Part shown: one piece after another, positions 7,305 to 15,329 of the stretch
Position numbering within the stretch: the stretch's first letter is position 1
Layout of the letters: every line of letters begins with the position of its first letter
Virus record (IMG/VR): IMGVR_UViG_3300007512_000029
Coordinates: 1-64,000 of that record
Strand: one strand, 5' to 3'
Source of the DNA: a virus
DNA length: 64,000 nt
Translations under genes and position numbers: made by a program
Notes under the pieces: model-generated
The model's database searches: none
What the model saw: the letters and a program-made list of their open reading frames with translations, nothing else
Told to the model about the DNA's origin: nothing

Positions 7305-7377
7305 GCGATGAGGGTATGGGCACTTGATCCCGACAGTCCCGCAACGGTCAGGATGGCGTACCCACACCCTCAAAGGG

Positions 7378-9285
7378 TTAGGCGGCCCAGGCGGGCTTCT
7401 GGACGATATCCGTCTTGAGGATCTGCTCGACCAGGGTGACCCGAGCCCGGCGGGGTGCTGCGGCGACCCGTCCTGCTGCCGCGGGGGTCGCGGCGATCAG
7501 GTGGCGGAGGGTCCTCAGGAAGGTGTAGGGGTCTTCCGTCTTGAGGGCCTCCTCCAGGGCGTCCGTCCGGACCACGGGAATCCCGAGTGCGCGGGCGGTC
7601 CGGGTGACCGCTCCATCCTCGACGAAGTCTCCGAAGCTCCGGGTCTGGTGCCACACGATCGCGACGGGGCTGATCCCGCTCCGCTGAATCGCGTTGACGA
7701 GGCCCGTGTGCTGGTCGGCCTGATCCCCGAAGACCCAGAGGACGAAGTCCTGGTCATCCGGGACCCGGAGCCCCTGCCGGATGAGGGACTGGAACCCAGC
7801 CCCGTGCGAGGTGCCTCCCCCGGCCTTGATGCCCCGGAACGCCTGAGCGACCCCAGCCCGAGTCCAGGTCCGGATCCGGAGCGGGAAGCCGTTGTTGTTG
7901 AACGTCGCCATCGTGAGGGCTTCCTTGGGGAAGCAGGGGACCAGCTTCTTCAGGAAGTTCTTGCTCCCCTCGATCGCGTCCTGCTGGGAGGACGAGCGAT
8001 CGATCAGCCAGCCGAAGACGAGCCCGCGCATGGCTTCCTCCACCTTCACCTGAGCGACCTCGTCAGCGGCGTTCTCCATCTCCTGAGCCAGCTCAGCCCG
8101 CTTCATCCGAGCGGCGATGTTCGCCGCCCGCATGTCGTCCGCGGCCTTGAGAGCCGCCTGCCACCGGGCCTTGATCGCCGGGACGTCCAGCAGCCCGAGA
8201 TCCTCCAGGGTCTCAGAGAGGATGATGAGATCCTTGTTGGAGACAGCCCCGGCCTCGATCGAAGCCGCCATGACCGCCCGGGTCCAGCCGCCGAGGTGGC
8301 CGATCCGGGAGACGATGACCTTGAAGGAGGGACGCTCCTCCACGATCTTCTGGCAGACCTCCGCCTCGGACAGGCTGCTCCAGTCCACGGCGAGGGACTC
8401 GACCTCACCGATCGCGATGTTCCGGCGACCGTCCTTCGCCTGCTTCTGCTTCCAGCCAAGGGTCTGGTAGAAGGTCGGGGACTCCGCCTTGTAGCGGACG
8501 GAAGCCGCCAGGGAGACGACCCGACGCTTCATCCCGGCCCGGACCAGCCCGGCGAGAACCTTGGGGTTCCGCTCCCGGAACCTGATCCAGTGGGTGATCG
8601 CCTTCGGGTAGCGTCCGAGGTGGGGGTGCTTCGCAGAGCGGCCGAAGCCCAGGCTCCGGTTGATCCCCGCGATCTCGGGGAGGCGGAGAACGTCTCCCAC
8701 CCGAGCGACCATCTTGGGGTCCATGTCCTTCTTGCCCTTCCGCCGGAGGAGGATCATCGCCTCCCCCACAGCCCGGAAGTCCTCATCCCGGAAGGTGTCC
8801 TCACCGTCCCGGATGACCTCTCCGACCCGCTCGGCCTGAGCCAGCAGGAAGGCCGCCAGGATGACCTTCATGTCGCGGTAGTCCTGGTCCAGAGCCCAGC
8901 TCGCCCACCGGGCGACGAACTCCTGGTCCAGCTTCCACACATCGGCCACCTGGGTGTACATCCACGCCGCGACCTCGGGGAAGATCCCCGGCTTGCGGTA
9001 CTCGCCAACGATCCGGCCCCCGTCGCGGACCTTGTTGTCGTCCCCGATGATCCCGAGCCGGACCTTGTTGGTCTTCTTGCCCACCTTGTCCAGGCGGTAG
9101 CAGACCTTCTGGTCCTCCTCGACCTTGTGGGTGACCGGAGCCCAGCGGACGCCAATGTTCTTCCGGCGGTCCTGGACGACGATCCCGGGACGACCGTGGT
9201 GGAGGTGGTCGGTCGGGTTGATGAGGGCCTGAATGACCTTCTCGGCCGGGCCCAGGTTTTCGATCTGCTGCTGGTTCTGGGTCAT
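7378..9285 (-). CDS. rsr: Ro60-like TROVE-domain RNA-binding protein
   Basis: 635 residues, near the usual size for bacterial Ro (Rsr). The N-terminal two-thirds is a helical-repeat TROVE ring: WALDQDYRDMKVILAAFLLAQ-type helices, RNPKVLAGLVRAG and an RR..SLAASVRYK region. The C-terminal part is a von Willebrand A-like domain with GGGTSHGA as a MIDAS-like loop and VLWVFGDQAD. Ro proteins bind Y RNAs and misfolded or structured RNAs and guide nucleases. AAGGAGG is well placed. The adjacent 2H phosphoesterase and the tRNA-like RNAs in this window are natural partners. TROVE proteins occur in some large phages. Confidence 0.85.
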   Translation of the reverse strand: MTQNQQQIENLGPAEKVIQALINPTDHLHHGRPGIVVQDRRKNIGVRWAPVTHKVEEDQKVCYRLDKVGKKTNKVRLGIIGDDNKVRDGGRIVGEYRKPGIFPEVAAWMYTQVADVWKLDQEFVARWASWALDQDYRDMKVILAAFLLAQAERVGEVIRDGEDTFRDEDFRAVGEAMILLRRKGKKDMDPKMVARVGDVLRLPEIAGINRSLGFGRSAKHPHLGRYPKAITHWIRFRERNPKVLAGLVRAGMKRRVVSLAASVRYKAESPTFYQTLGWKQKQAKDGRRNIAIGEVESLAVDWSSLSEAEVCQKIVEERPSFKVIVSRIGHLGGWTRAVMAASIEAGAVSNKDLIILSETLEDLGLLDVPAIKARWQAALKAADDMRAANIAARMKRAELAQEMENAADEVAQVKVEEAMRGLVFGWLIDRSSSQQDAIEGSKNFLKKLVPCFPKEALTMATFNNNGFPLRIRTWTRAGVAQAFRGIKAGGGTSHGAGFQSLIRQGLRVPDDQDFVLWVFGDQADQHTGLVNAIQRSGISPVAIVWHQTRSFGDFVEDGAVTRTARALGIPVVRTDALEEALKTEDPYTFLRTLRHLIAATPAAAGRVAAAPRRARVTLVEQILKTDIVQKPAWAA

Positions 9286-9299
9286 TGACCCCTCCTTAG

Positions 9300-9316
9300 G
9301 TCCCCCCGAAGGGGGA
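9300..9316. promoter_or_regulatory. GC-rich GAA/TTCG-loop hairpin upstream of the Ro gene
   Basis: CCCCCC-GAA-GGGGG in the 63-bp gap before the Ro start codon; on the minus strand it is a very stable TTCG-type loop five bases before the ribosome site. It may attenuate or separate the phosphoesterase and Ro messages. Confidence 0.35.
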
Positions 9317-9348
9317 GAGTTAGAGTCTGGTACGCCTGGAGAGACGTA

Positions 9349-10026
9349 TCAGGGGTGTCCTGGCGGACAGTGAACGGGAAATTCCCGAATTTTCATCCCC
9401 CCTCTCGCATCTTCCTTACCCACCGTCAGGTGGAGCGGGGCTGCGTGACGGGGAATGTCTGGGTTGAGGCCGAAAAATCGTCGGATCCGGGAGACCTGAT
9501 CTGAGAATGCGTGGAGGCACCACCGCCCTTTTCTGGACCTGTTGAGTGTCCGGGGGTCGTACCGGAATCGGAAGGGGACCCCCTCCAAGGGCCGGGGAAC
9601 CTGCAATCCTCGCGTCGCGAGATCCCAATCCCGATAGGCTTTATCCAACTTCCATCGGGGAGATCGGGTGTCTCCCTCCATCCGGGTGATCTGAGCCCGG
9701 AGATTCCAGATCAGGAGGTTCTTCCGGGGCTTCTCTCCGAGAATCACGGAGACATGGGCCCCCCACCGGGATGGACGCAGCTCCAGGGGTGACCATGCGA
9801 GGCGAGGCTTCGCCTCTTCGGTGGTGGTCCGTCGAGTAGAATCCCGAACCCGAACCCAACCTCCAGGGCTGTTTCTCTCCCACACGCTCGGGTGTCGCTG
9901 AAGCCACTCCTTATAGAGGAGGTAGAGACCCTCTCCGGTCTGGATGATCGCCCACCACTTCGTGCTCCCGACCCCAGGGGGGTCCAGGGTCAGTCGTCCG
10001 ACTGCGTGGGGGAGGTTTGCTCGCAT
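9349..10026 (-). CDS. 2H phosphoesterase-like protein
   Basis: 225 residues. Two H-x-S/T motifs, AHVSVI (near residue 90) and LHLTVG (near 200), flank a basic middle, as in the 2H superfamily (LigT/ThpR, AKAP7-like) that opens 2',3'-cyclic phosphates or cleaves 2'-5' bonds in RNA. Spacing is a little longer than in LigT. It precedes the Ro gene, and bacterial Ro genes often neighbour RNA repair genes, which supports an RNA 3'-end role. The start codon is about 7 bases after the -10 and has no ribosome site, so the message may be leaderless. Confidence 0.65.
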   Translation of the reverse strand: MRANLPHAVGRLTLDPPGVGSTKWWAIIQTGEGLYLLYKEWLQRHPSVWERNSPGGWVRVRDSTRRTTTEEAKPRLAWSPLELRPSRWGAHVSVILGEKPRKNLLIWNLRAQITRMEGDTRSPRWKLDKAYRDWDLATRGLQVPRPLEGVPFRFRYDPRTLNRSRKGRWCLHAFSDQVSRIRRFFGLNPDIPRHAAPLHLTVGKEDARGGMKIREFPVHCPPGHP

Positions 10027-10033
10027 GGTGGTC

Positions 10034-10058
10034 TATACGACCCGCCTGCGAGAACTTA
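10034..10058 (-). promoter_or_regulatory. phage TCGTATA promoter for the 2H/Ro unit
   Basis: Minus strand GTAAGTTC, spacer, GGTCGTATAGACC. The downstream ATG is so close that the transcript would begin at or within a few bases of it. Confidence 0.7.
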
Positions 10059-10355
10059 CACGAGATGTGCGAGAGAGACGATTCTTCCAGTCTGGTGGCA
10101 CTCCACCAGGACGGCTTCCCAGCCGTTGTCGCAGGCGATATCACCAAGGTTTTCGGCGTCTAAGCGGTATCGGACGGGTTCAAATTGAACCCCTGGGTGC
10201 ATCTTCTCCGCCCAGATCTCAGCGGTCTCCCTGGAGTCGAATTCCTCTCGGTACATGGTCATCCGGAAGGCATCCCGGTAGTTCAGCAGGAACACTCCGT
10301 AGGTGCGTTCCTGGTTCTGTTCTGAGACGAGAACCAAGTGCGTGGGTTCGGTCAT
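10056..10355 (-). CDS. hypothetical protein
   Basis: 99 residues, acidic, mixed alpha/beta, no recognised domain. Its end overlaps the -35 box of the next promoter by a few bases. It follows the zinc-ribbon membrane gene by 17 bases and is probably co-transcribed with it. Confidence 0.65.
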   Translation of the reverse strand: MTEPTHLVLVSEQNQERTYGVFLLNYRDAFRMTMYREEFDSRETAEIWAEKMHPGVQFEPVRYRLDAENLGDIACDNGWEAVLVECHQTGRIVSLAHLV

Positions 10356-10372
10356 GTGCTCCCCCCAGAGCG

Positions 10373-10750
10373 TCAGAGAATCAGGTTAGCCCTTGGCTGG
10401 TTCGATAGCAGCTCGACCCCGACAGGAGTCACGTTGAACCGGGCCTTGCACTCCGAGCACATGATGTTCTGACAAACGCCTCCACGGGGACCCGCCAGCA
10501 TGGATTCAAAGGCCCCGCAGCAGGGGCACTTCTTCTCCTCGTGGATCATCCGATCCCTCCGCCTCATGGCTTGCTCCTCAGCGGGGAAGGAAATGACCTT
10601 CCCTTTCTTTGAGGAAGCCGTGTCGCTGTCTTCCATCCGGCTGATCTCCCGGCGACGAATTTCTCGTTGTCGAGAGATCAGGTAGGCACCGAGGAGGAAC
10701 GCCCCTGCGGCGATTCCAAGGAAAGGAAACGGGAAAGTGGAAAGATCCAA
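10373..10750 (-). CDS. membrane-anchored zinc-ribbon protein
   Basis: 125 residues. One transmembrane helix at residues 7-25 (FLGIAAGAFLLGAYLI), a very basic stretch right after it (cytoplasmic by the positive-inside rule), then a C-terminal zinc ribbon with CPCCG and CQNIMCSEC. Function unknown. Confidence 0.65.
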   Translation of the reverse strand: MDLSTFPFPFLGIAAGAFLLGAYLISRQREIRRREISRMEDSDTASSKKGKVISFPAEEQAMRRRDRMIHEEKKCPCCGAFESMLAGPRGGVCQNIMCSECKARFNVTPVGVELLSNQPRANLIL

Positions 10751-10775
10751 GCTGCCTCCGTGATGTTGATCTCTC

Positions 10776-10967
10776 TTACGGCTCAGGGTTCGGTTGTTTG
10801 GGGAGGGTCAGGAGAACCAGGAGCCCGAAGACCGGCACTGAGCACAACAAAACCCCAATGTTGCGGTCCTTTTCGGAAGGGGCATCAAGCAGGGTCTTCA
10901 GCTTCCACCCGAAAATGAAGAGGTGGGAGAGGAGGTAACTGATCCCGAGACCGGCGAGGGCTTCCAA
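10776..10967 (-). CDS. small two-helix membrane protein
   Basis: 63 residues with two hydrophobic segments (about 5-20 and 39-55) and a short polar hairpin. The best start is TTG at 10967 preceded by AGGGG. It lies upstream of the zinc-ribbon membrane gene, 25 bases apart, suggesting a common transcript. It could be a small membrane effector or accessory lysis protein. Confidence 0.5.
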   Translation of the reverse strand: MEALAGLGISYLLSHLFIFGWKLKTLLDAPSEKDRNIGVLLCSVPVFGLLVLLTLPKQPNPEP

Positions 10968-11028
10968 AATTTCCCCTGGGGGTGTCCGTTTTTGTCGGGG
11001 CGTTCGTCTATGTGGGCAGGAGTGCCTG

Positions 11029-11355
11029 ATGCTTTACCCAGAGTATACCGCTTTCTTGGACCGTCATCCTGATCCCGACTATTCCCGCGAGCTGGTTCGT
11101 TCCGCATTGGCGGACTCCGGAGCCGTTTTGCCGGTGGTCTCGGCTATGGTGGAGATGCTCCCTGAGATCTCCACCTACTCGGACTATTGCCTGGGGGTAG
11201 ATATCTCTGCTTTCCTCGACTACCTCCATTTGGAGGCGGAGACGAGGCTTGGGAAGAGTCACTCTTTGACCTTATCTCTCCGGGACCTCCGAGAGCCCCT
11301 TGAGGACAAGCTGATCTGCTGGGCTGCAATCTACGTGGACAACCCGTATAACTAG
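11029..11355 (+). CDS. hypothetical protein
   Basis: 108 residues, acidic, predicted helical, no recognised domain. AGGAG lies 7 bases before the ATG. It stands alone on the plus strand among minus-strand genes and overlaps the end of the next one by 4 bases, tail to tail. Confidence 0.65.
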   Translation: MLYPEYTAFLDRHPDPDYSRELVRSALADSGAVLPVVSAMVEMLPEISTYSDYCLGVDISAFLDYLHLEAETRLGKSHSLTLSLRDLREPLEDKLICWAAIYVDNPYN

Positions 11356-11678
11356 AGGCGGCTCTTGTGCGGATCCCATAGCCGCACTCCGTCAACTAGA
11401 ATGGCTTCATGAATTTCGTGTAGGAGCCAGTTGTCCAGTAGTCTCCGGATCAGGTTCAGAGCGAGGTCTCGCTCCAAGCTCAGAACCCCGAGCGGGAGAC
11501 TCTGGAGCATCTCTATGTGCCTCGGCTCCCCGGTTTCTCTATCCGGAGCAACCCAGGCGATTGAGAATAGGAAGTCGTGATCCCGAACCCGGATCACCTT
11601 GAGGGAAGGCTCCCAGGTCTTCAGGGGCCACCCGAAGCTGAAGGAGGACAGGAGCCCCTGGAACTCTTCGCAGGTCAC
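11352..11678 (-). CDS. hypothetical protein
   Basis: 108 residues, no recognised domain. Its start overlaps the stop of the 248-residue gene by 4 bases (ATGA type), so the pair is translationally coupled. Confidence 0.65.
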   Translation of the reverse strand: MTCEEFQGLLSSFSFGWPLKTWEPSLKVIRVRDHDFLFSIAWVAPDRETGEPRHIEMLQSLPLGVLSLERDLALNLIRRLLDNWLLHEIHEAILVDGVRLWDPHKSRL

Positions 11679-12421
11679 AGGACCAGGGTGTCCATGTCAA
11701 CCCCTTCTGGAATCCACCTGTCCGCTTCTTTCGACAAACAGGGGGGTACTCCCGGAGTCTTGAGGGCTCGGTAGTGAGCCACGGCGGCCTCTGCTTTCGC
11801 CTTATCCCGAGCCAACCTCTTGATCTGGTAATCCGGAGGCGACTTCGTATTCGCCAGCTTTTCGCGGTCTTCCAGGTACCATTGAATCCGATCGGCGGCG
11901 TGGGGCCATGAGTGGTGCGACCAGATGAGGTCCAGGATGAACCCGTTTTTCAGGTCGTCGTCCATCAAGAGGAGGTAGGCGAGCCCGGAGGCGGGTCGCT
12001 GTCCAGGGTTCTCGCTGTAGTAACGGTTCCTCGCTTGGAGACGAGCCCGGACGCGAGTCTTGATCGCCCCTTGGAGCCGCCACGCATACCGCTTAGCGAT
12101 CCTCCGTTCTATGAGCGTCATCGCGTGGACATTTCGATAGGGGAGGACGCTCCGGACATACCGCTCCAGCTCCTCGATGGTCTTCCGGTCCAAACTGAAC
12201 CGGTATCGAGGACCCTCGATCGGCTCCAGATCCGGGTCGCAGATCACCCAGGCGGAGAACGGGTAGCTGACAGGGAACGCGCTCTCAGTCATCTTGTACT
12301 GAGGGAGACGGTCTTCGGTGCCTTCGGAGAGCAAGACTCCAGCCTCGATCCAAGCGATGATATCACCTTTCTCGTTCTTCCAGGTCCGAACGATGTTGGC
12401 TTCGGGGTGTGGGGCTGCCAT
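11675..12421 (-). CDS. hypothetical protein
   Basis: 248 residues. A beta-rich N-terminal 75 residues is followed by a strongly basic helical segment at about 105-130 (ERRIAKRYAWRLQGAIKTRVRAR) that could bind RNA or DNA; I do not recognise the family. GGAGGTAA lies before the ATG and its own promoter is at 12440-12466. First gene of a two-gene operon. Confidence 0.7.
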   Translation of the reverse strand: MAAPHPEANIVRTWKNEKGDIIAWIEAGVLLSEGTEDRLPQYKMTESAFPVSYPFSAWVICDPDLEPIEGPRYRFSLDRKTIEELERYVRSVLPYRNVHAMTLIERRIAKRYAWRLQGAIKTRVRARLQARNRYYSENPGQRPASGLAYLLLMDDDLKNGFILDLIWSHHSWPHAADRIQWYLEDREKLANTKSPPDYQIKRLARDKAKAEAAVAHYRALKTPGVPPCLSKEADRWIPEGVDMDTLVL

Positions 12422-12439
12422 CGCTTACCTCCACACTCT

Positions 12440-12466
12440 TATACGAGTGGGGGTAGGGAAATCTCC
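12440..12466 (-). promoter_or_regulatory. phage TCGTATA promoter for the 11.4-12.4 kb operon
   Basis: Minus strand GGAGATTTCCC, spacer, ACTCGTATAAG; ribosome site GGAGGTAA follows. Confidence 0.65.
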
Positions 12467-12487
12467 GGGAGCCGGGGCTGTTTTGGA

Positions 12488-12653
12488 TGGTGGGGAAGGC
12501 AGGACTCGAACCTGCAAATGCTTGTATGCTCGTCGGGTGCCTCCCCGAAGGGAGGGAGGTCGGGAGCGAGGTATCGCTTTGTTGCCATCCCTATAGTTGC
12601 CATCCCTATAGAGGGTGGGCAGGTATTGAAGCCAGCGAATGCCCAGCTTCCCC
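12488..12653 (-). ncRNA. long tRNA-like element containing array repeats
   Basis: 166 nt with a perfect 7-bp acceptor (GGGGAAG/CTTCCCC), encoded CCA, D-arm-like and complete T arm (GCAGG/CCTGC, TTCGAGT loop). The anticodon region is replaced by about 110 nt: a copy of the repeat of the 34-35.8 kb array (CAATACCTGCCCACCC part), a duplicated TATAGGGATGGCAAC, a CCTCC-TTCG-GGAGG hairpin and the ATACAAGCAT block shared with the elements at 4667 and 13522. A tRNA-like Y RNA is the best analogy given the Ro gene. Confidence 0.5.
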
Positions 12654-12658
12654 ATGAT

Positions 12659-12746
12659 GGTGCGACCGAGGGGACTCGAACCCCTACCTCCTGAGCGGAG
12701 ACTAGGCCCTCAACCTAGCGCGTCTTCCTATTTCCGCCACGGTCGC
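12659..12746 (-). tRNA. tRNA-Leu (GAG)
   Basis: Acceptor GCGACCG/CGGTCGC, class II long variable arm, anticodon stem CTAGG/CCTAG with loop TTGAGGG, T arm GGGG-type with TTCGAGT, encoded CCA. Reads CTC/CTT. Confidence 0.88.
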
Positions 12747-12750
12747 TGAG

Positions 12751-12824
12751 AACCCCTACCGGGACTCGAACCCGGACATGAAGGCTGTTTAAGAGCCTGC
12801 CTCTTCCTGTTGGGCTATAGGGGC
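12751..12824 (-). tRNA. tRNA with TAA anticodon (Leu) and short variable loop
   Basis: Acceptor GCCCCTA/TAGGGGT, anticodon stem AGGCT/AGCCT with loop CTTAAAC, T arm CCGGG/CCCGG. The anticodon reads TAA (codon TTA, Leu), but the variable loop is only about 6 nt, unlike normal Leu tRNAs. No encoded CCA. Decoding identity therefore needs care. Confidence 0.75.
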
Positions 12825-12852
12825 GGGTGGGGGCTGGCTCAGCCCCCGGGTA

Positions 12853-13434
12853 TCAGAAGTCGGGATCTCTCCCTCGAAAGACAAAACCGAGTTTCGCAGC
12901 TCGGTAGACCTTCCTGCTCCTTCCGGTGATGTTCTTCCATCGCTTGTCAGAGCCCTTGGGTCGATCCCAGCCGTGTCCTGGTTCCTCTCCGTGGCACTTG
13001 TCCAAGATCCCCGTGTGGAAGGTCTTCGGACAGGGGCGGTAAGTCTTCAGGAATTTCCAGGTCATTCCAGCCTGGATGACCGGAGAGGGGTCGCTCCAGG
13101 CACGGCACCCCCAACGAGGGGTGATGTTCTGGCAACGGCAGTCTTCGGTGGGGACGGTCCAGACCTGGGTGTAAGAGCCCGAGTCGTAGACCCACTGGAG
13201 ATGCCCTCCATACTCCCGGCAGGTTCTCCGGTGATAGAGAACGACAGGGGTGTCCTCCTTAGACGCTCCATGATCCCGCTTGCGGTGAAAGACGGGGAGG
13301 GGCCGACCTTCAGGGTCATGGAGCTGCCACAGCTCCATGAGGGGCTGCTCGGGGTAGGTATAAGCGCGGTGCTTACGGGCCTGGATGATCCGAGCCCTCT
13401 GGGCCCGACGCCAAGCTCGATCTCTCTTTGGCAT
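12853..13434 (-). CDS. basic cysteine-containing protein, unknown function
   Basis: 193 residues, very basic at both ends (RDRAWRRAQRARIIQARKHRA at the start). The middle has Cys pairs (TEDCRCQN, WGCRAW, CPKTFH, DKCHGEE) that could hold zinc. Surrounded by tRNA genes on the same strand and driven by its own promoter at 13495, so an RNA-related role is possible but unsupported. Confidence 0.65.
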   Translation of the reverse strand: MPKRDRAWRRAQRARIIQARKHRAYTYPEQPLMELWQLHDPEGRPLPVFHRKRDHGASKEDTPVVLYHRRTCREYGGHLQWVYDSGSYTQVWTVPTEDCRCQNITPRWGCRAWSDPSPVIQAGMTWKFLKTYRPCPKTFHTGILDKCHGEEPGHGWDRPKGSDKRWKNITGRSRKVYRAAKLGFVFRGRDPDF

Positions 13435-13494
13435 GTTGACCTCTATGGTTCCGTGGTGTTCCAGCAGCCGCGGAAATACGGAGGTCTCATTCCT

Positions 13495-13520
13495 TATACG
13501 CGAGCGCAGAGGAAAATTAG
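13495..13520 (-). promoter_or_regulatory. phage GCGTATA promoter variant
   Basis: Minus strand CTAATTTTCC, spacer, CGCGTATAAGG: the first T of TCGTATA is replaced, as also at 17814. It precedes the 193-residue gene. Confidence 0.55.
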
Positions 13521-13521
13521 C

Positions 13522-13664
13522 GGGGAGTGATGGAGTCGAACCACCAATGCTTGTGTGCCTTCGCAGGTGTCCTCCCCGAGAGGAGGGAGACGCGGGGCAG
13601 GAGTAATTTCCCGAAGGAAACCTGAGTTACTGTCAGGTTGGGCTCACCAATGCCCAGACTCCCC
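13522..13664 (-). ncRNA. long tRNA-like element (Y-RNA-like candidate)
   Basis: 143 nt. Acceptor GGGGAGT/ACTCCCC, D arm GGGC/GCCC, T arm GGTGG/CCATC with TTCGACT. In place of a normal variable loop there are three hairpins: AACCTGA/TCAGGTT (loop CAGTAAC, no T33), TTTCC-TTCG-GGAAA and CCTCC/GGAGG, then GCGAAGGCACACAAGCAT before the T arm. The 3' end lacks CCA. It resembles bacterial Y RNAs that carry a tRNA-like module, and a Ro gene lies 4 kb away. Confidence 0.5.
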
Positions 13665-13672
13665 AGATGAAA

Positions 13673-13760
13673 TGGCGGAGAGAGAGGGAGTTGAACCCTC
13701 AAGGCCCTAAGGCTCGTCTGATTTCGACTCAGGTGCAGTCGCCAATCTGCTTGCCTCTCC
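13673..13760 (-). tRNA. tRNA-Ser (CGA)
   Basis: Acceptor GGAGAGG/TCTCTCC, anticodon loop GTCGAAA (CGA), long variable arm, T arm with TTCAACT, discriminator G, encoded CCA. Confidence 0.85.
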
Positions 13761-13773
13761 GTAGCTTTTTGAG

Positions 13774-13864
13774 CGGAAGCGGTGGGATTTGAACCCACGC
13801 GAGGTTTTTACTCCTCCTACCCGGGTAGCAACCGAGCCTCTTCACCAGACTTGAGTACGCTTCC
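13774..13864 (-). tRNA. tRNA-Ser (GCT)
   Basis: Acceptor GGAAGCG/CGCTTCC, anticodon stem CTCGG/CCGGG with loop TTGCTAC, long variable arm, T arm GTGGG/CCCAC, discriminator G, no encoded CCA. Confidence 0.87.
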
Positions 13865-14031
13865 AAGAAATCCCCGGTGTGCTGTTACGCCAAAGGTCGG
13901 AGGTAGAGCGGATCTTGCAAGATTCCCGCGAGTCCACGGTCCGACTCACCTGATCCGAATCCGACCACTCATTATAGGAATGGGAGGGTGCTCAAGACCT
14001 CCCTGGCTGCTTCTAAGCCTACCTTCCGGGA

Positions 14032-14107
14032 TGGCACGCCGACTAGGAATCGAACCCAGGACCGCCTGATTTGGAATCAGGTGCTCTCCCAACTGAGCTA
14101 CCGACGC
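14032..14107 (-). tRNA. tRNA-Trp (CCA)
   Basis: Class I cloverleaf: anticodon stem CCTGA/TCAGG with loop TTCCAAA, D stem GCTC/GAGC, T arm CTGGG/CCTAG, discriminator G and encoded CCA. Sole confident non-class-II member of the cluster. Confidence 0.9.
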
Positions 14108-14112
14108 AAAAG

Positions 14113-14203
14113 CGGAGGAGGTGGGGATCGAACCCACACGCCCCTTTACGGGACCACTCGCTTTCCAAGCGAGGACCGACGCCAACCTTCGGATGGCTCC
14201 TCC
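14113..14203 (-). tRNA. tRNA-Ser (GGA)
   Basis: Acceptor GGAGGAG/CTCCTCC, anticodon stem CTCGC/GCGAG with loop TTGGAAA, long variable arm, T arm GTGGG/CCCAC, no CCA. Five bases from the Trp tRNA. Confidence 0.9.
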
Positions 14204-14286
14204 TAATAGACGTTTTCGAGCCTGATCTTCCAACCAGGGGCTTGAAATCTAAGAGCCCCTGGTTGGAATCTATCAGACGTTTGGAG

Positions 14287-14370
14287 TGGGGAGAGAGGGA
14301 CTTGAACCCCCAAGGCCCTAAGGCACCGAGTTTACAGCCCGGGACGCTACCGATTACGCTCTATCTCCCC
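14287..14370 (-). tRNA. tRNA-Tyr (GTA)
   Basis: Acceptor GGGGAGA/TCTCCCC, anticodon stem CCGGG/CTCGG with loop CTGTAAA, long variable arm as in bacterial Tyr tRNAs, discriminator A, no CCA. Confidence 0.9.
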
Positions 14371-14373
14371 AAG

Positions 14374-14461
14374 TGACCGGGGCGGGAGTCGAACCCGCAC
14401 GCCCATACAGGGCACTAGCTTCTGAGGCTAGCGTGACTACCTAAAATTCCACCACCCGGCC
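14374..14461 (-). tRNA. tRNA-Leu (CAG)
   Basis: Acceptor GGCCGGG/CCCGGTC, anticodon stem CTAGC/GCTAG with loop CTCAGAA, long variable arm, T arm GCGGG/CCCGC, discriminator A. Confidence 0.9.
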
Positions 14462-14465
14462 TTTT

Positions 14466-15041
14466 CTATTCCTCCCCCTCTCCGGGGCACTCGCTCTCCC
14501 TGAACTTCTGACCTGACGCCACATCGGCGTGCTTCATGAAGAGGTCAAGCGGCTGAGTCGCGCTGTGAAGCCGCCCCAGCGAATACCTGACGAGGGATTC
14601 CCCTTCTTCCGGGTGAATCACATCCTTCACCTGAACCTGTCCATAGCCGTCCAGGTTCCAGAGCTGCCCGATCAGCGGCTCTGCTTCCTTGTAGGCTGTC
14701 GAGACGGCGGTCTTGTACGGGGCCAGCTTGGCGTATGCCATGAACCTGTCCAGGTCAGTGGTGACGCTGTGCTGCCCCTGCCAGTTCCCCTCGTTGTTCT
14801 TGAGGTGGTAGGTGATCTCTCGATTCTTCTCGTCTACCTCCCACACGAGCACGAGTCCGCGGCCCTTCAGATTCCACAACTGCGGCGGGACCGGCAACAG
14901 GAGAGTCTCCTGCTGGAAAATGGTTGACTCGGGACAGTCGGGGTTCGTTCCACAACTGTGGAAGAGGAAAGCGGTGCTTACCGATCCCGCCAGGAGTCCA
15001 AAGAACGCTGCGGCTGCCCACGGGTTGAGAGTGATGTTCAT
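14466..15041 (-). CDS. membrane-anchored protein with internal duplication
   Basis: 191 residues. Residues 7-28 form one hydrophobic segment followed by FHSCG, so it is an N-anchored or exported protein. The rest is two related halves, each starting with an (P/G)QLWNL(K/D)G(R/Y)G motif and a VxVxxV strand (about residues 52-110 and 124-180). Function unknown. It sits inside the tRNA cluster, with its own promoter at 15064 and AGGAG before the start, and the tRNAs at 14461 and below may be read through from it. Confidence 0.7.
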   Translation of the reverse strand: MNITLNPWAAAAFFGLLAGSVSTAFLFHSCGTNPDCPESTIFQQETLLLPVPPQLWNLKGRGLVLVWEVDEKNREITYHLKNNEGNWQGQHSVTTDLDRFMAYAKLAPYKTAVSTAYKEAEPLIGQLWNLDGYGQVQVKDVIHPEEGESLVRYSLGRLHSATQPLDLFMKHADVASGQKFRESECPGEGEE

Positions 15042-15063
15042 TCCGGTTGCTCCTACGTCTCAC

Positions 15064-15088
15064 TATACGAGGAGCGACCAGAAACTTG
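15064..15088 (-). promoter_or_regulatory. phage TCGTATA promoter inside the tRNA cluster
   Basis: Minus strand CAAGTTTC, spacer, CTCGTATAGTG; precedes the 191-residue gene and probably feeds the tRNAs from 14461 downward. Confidence 0.7.
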
Positions 15089-15093
15089 CTGAG

Positions 15094-15180
15094 TACCTCC
15101 GGCGGGGATCGAACCCGCACGCTCATAAGAGCACAAGCCCCTCAGACTTGCGTGACTACCAAAAATTCCACCACGGAGGC
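15094..15180 (-). tRNA. tRNA-Leu (GAG), second copy
   Basis: Acceptor GCCTCCG/CGGAGGT, anticodon stem CAAGT/GCTTG with loop CTGAGGG, long variable arm, T arm GCGGG/CCCGC. Differs in sequence from the Leu GAG tRNA at 12659. Confidence 0.85.
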
Positions 15181-15329
15181 GAGAAAAGAGAGGCTGGAGA
15201 TTTTCACTCCGAGGGCGTTATCGGGTTCTGATCCGTCTGCTCGGACCTCCCCCCGAAGGGGGACTCGTTTCCGCGTGTCCTCTCCGGTGTACAACCGGTG
15301 CCCCTATGCAGAGTAGGGTGTCCTCTCGA

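Noticed and set aside
13522-13664. tmRNA
   Set aside because: No tag reading frame or resume codon, and the size and arm order do not fit.
13895-13966. 72-nt element with a perfect 7-bp tRNA acceptor (GGTCGGA/TCCGACC)
   Set aside because: No acceptable anticodon or T arm on either strand; likely a decayed tRNA-like copy or chance.
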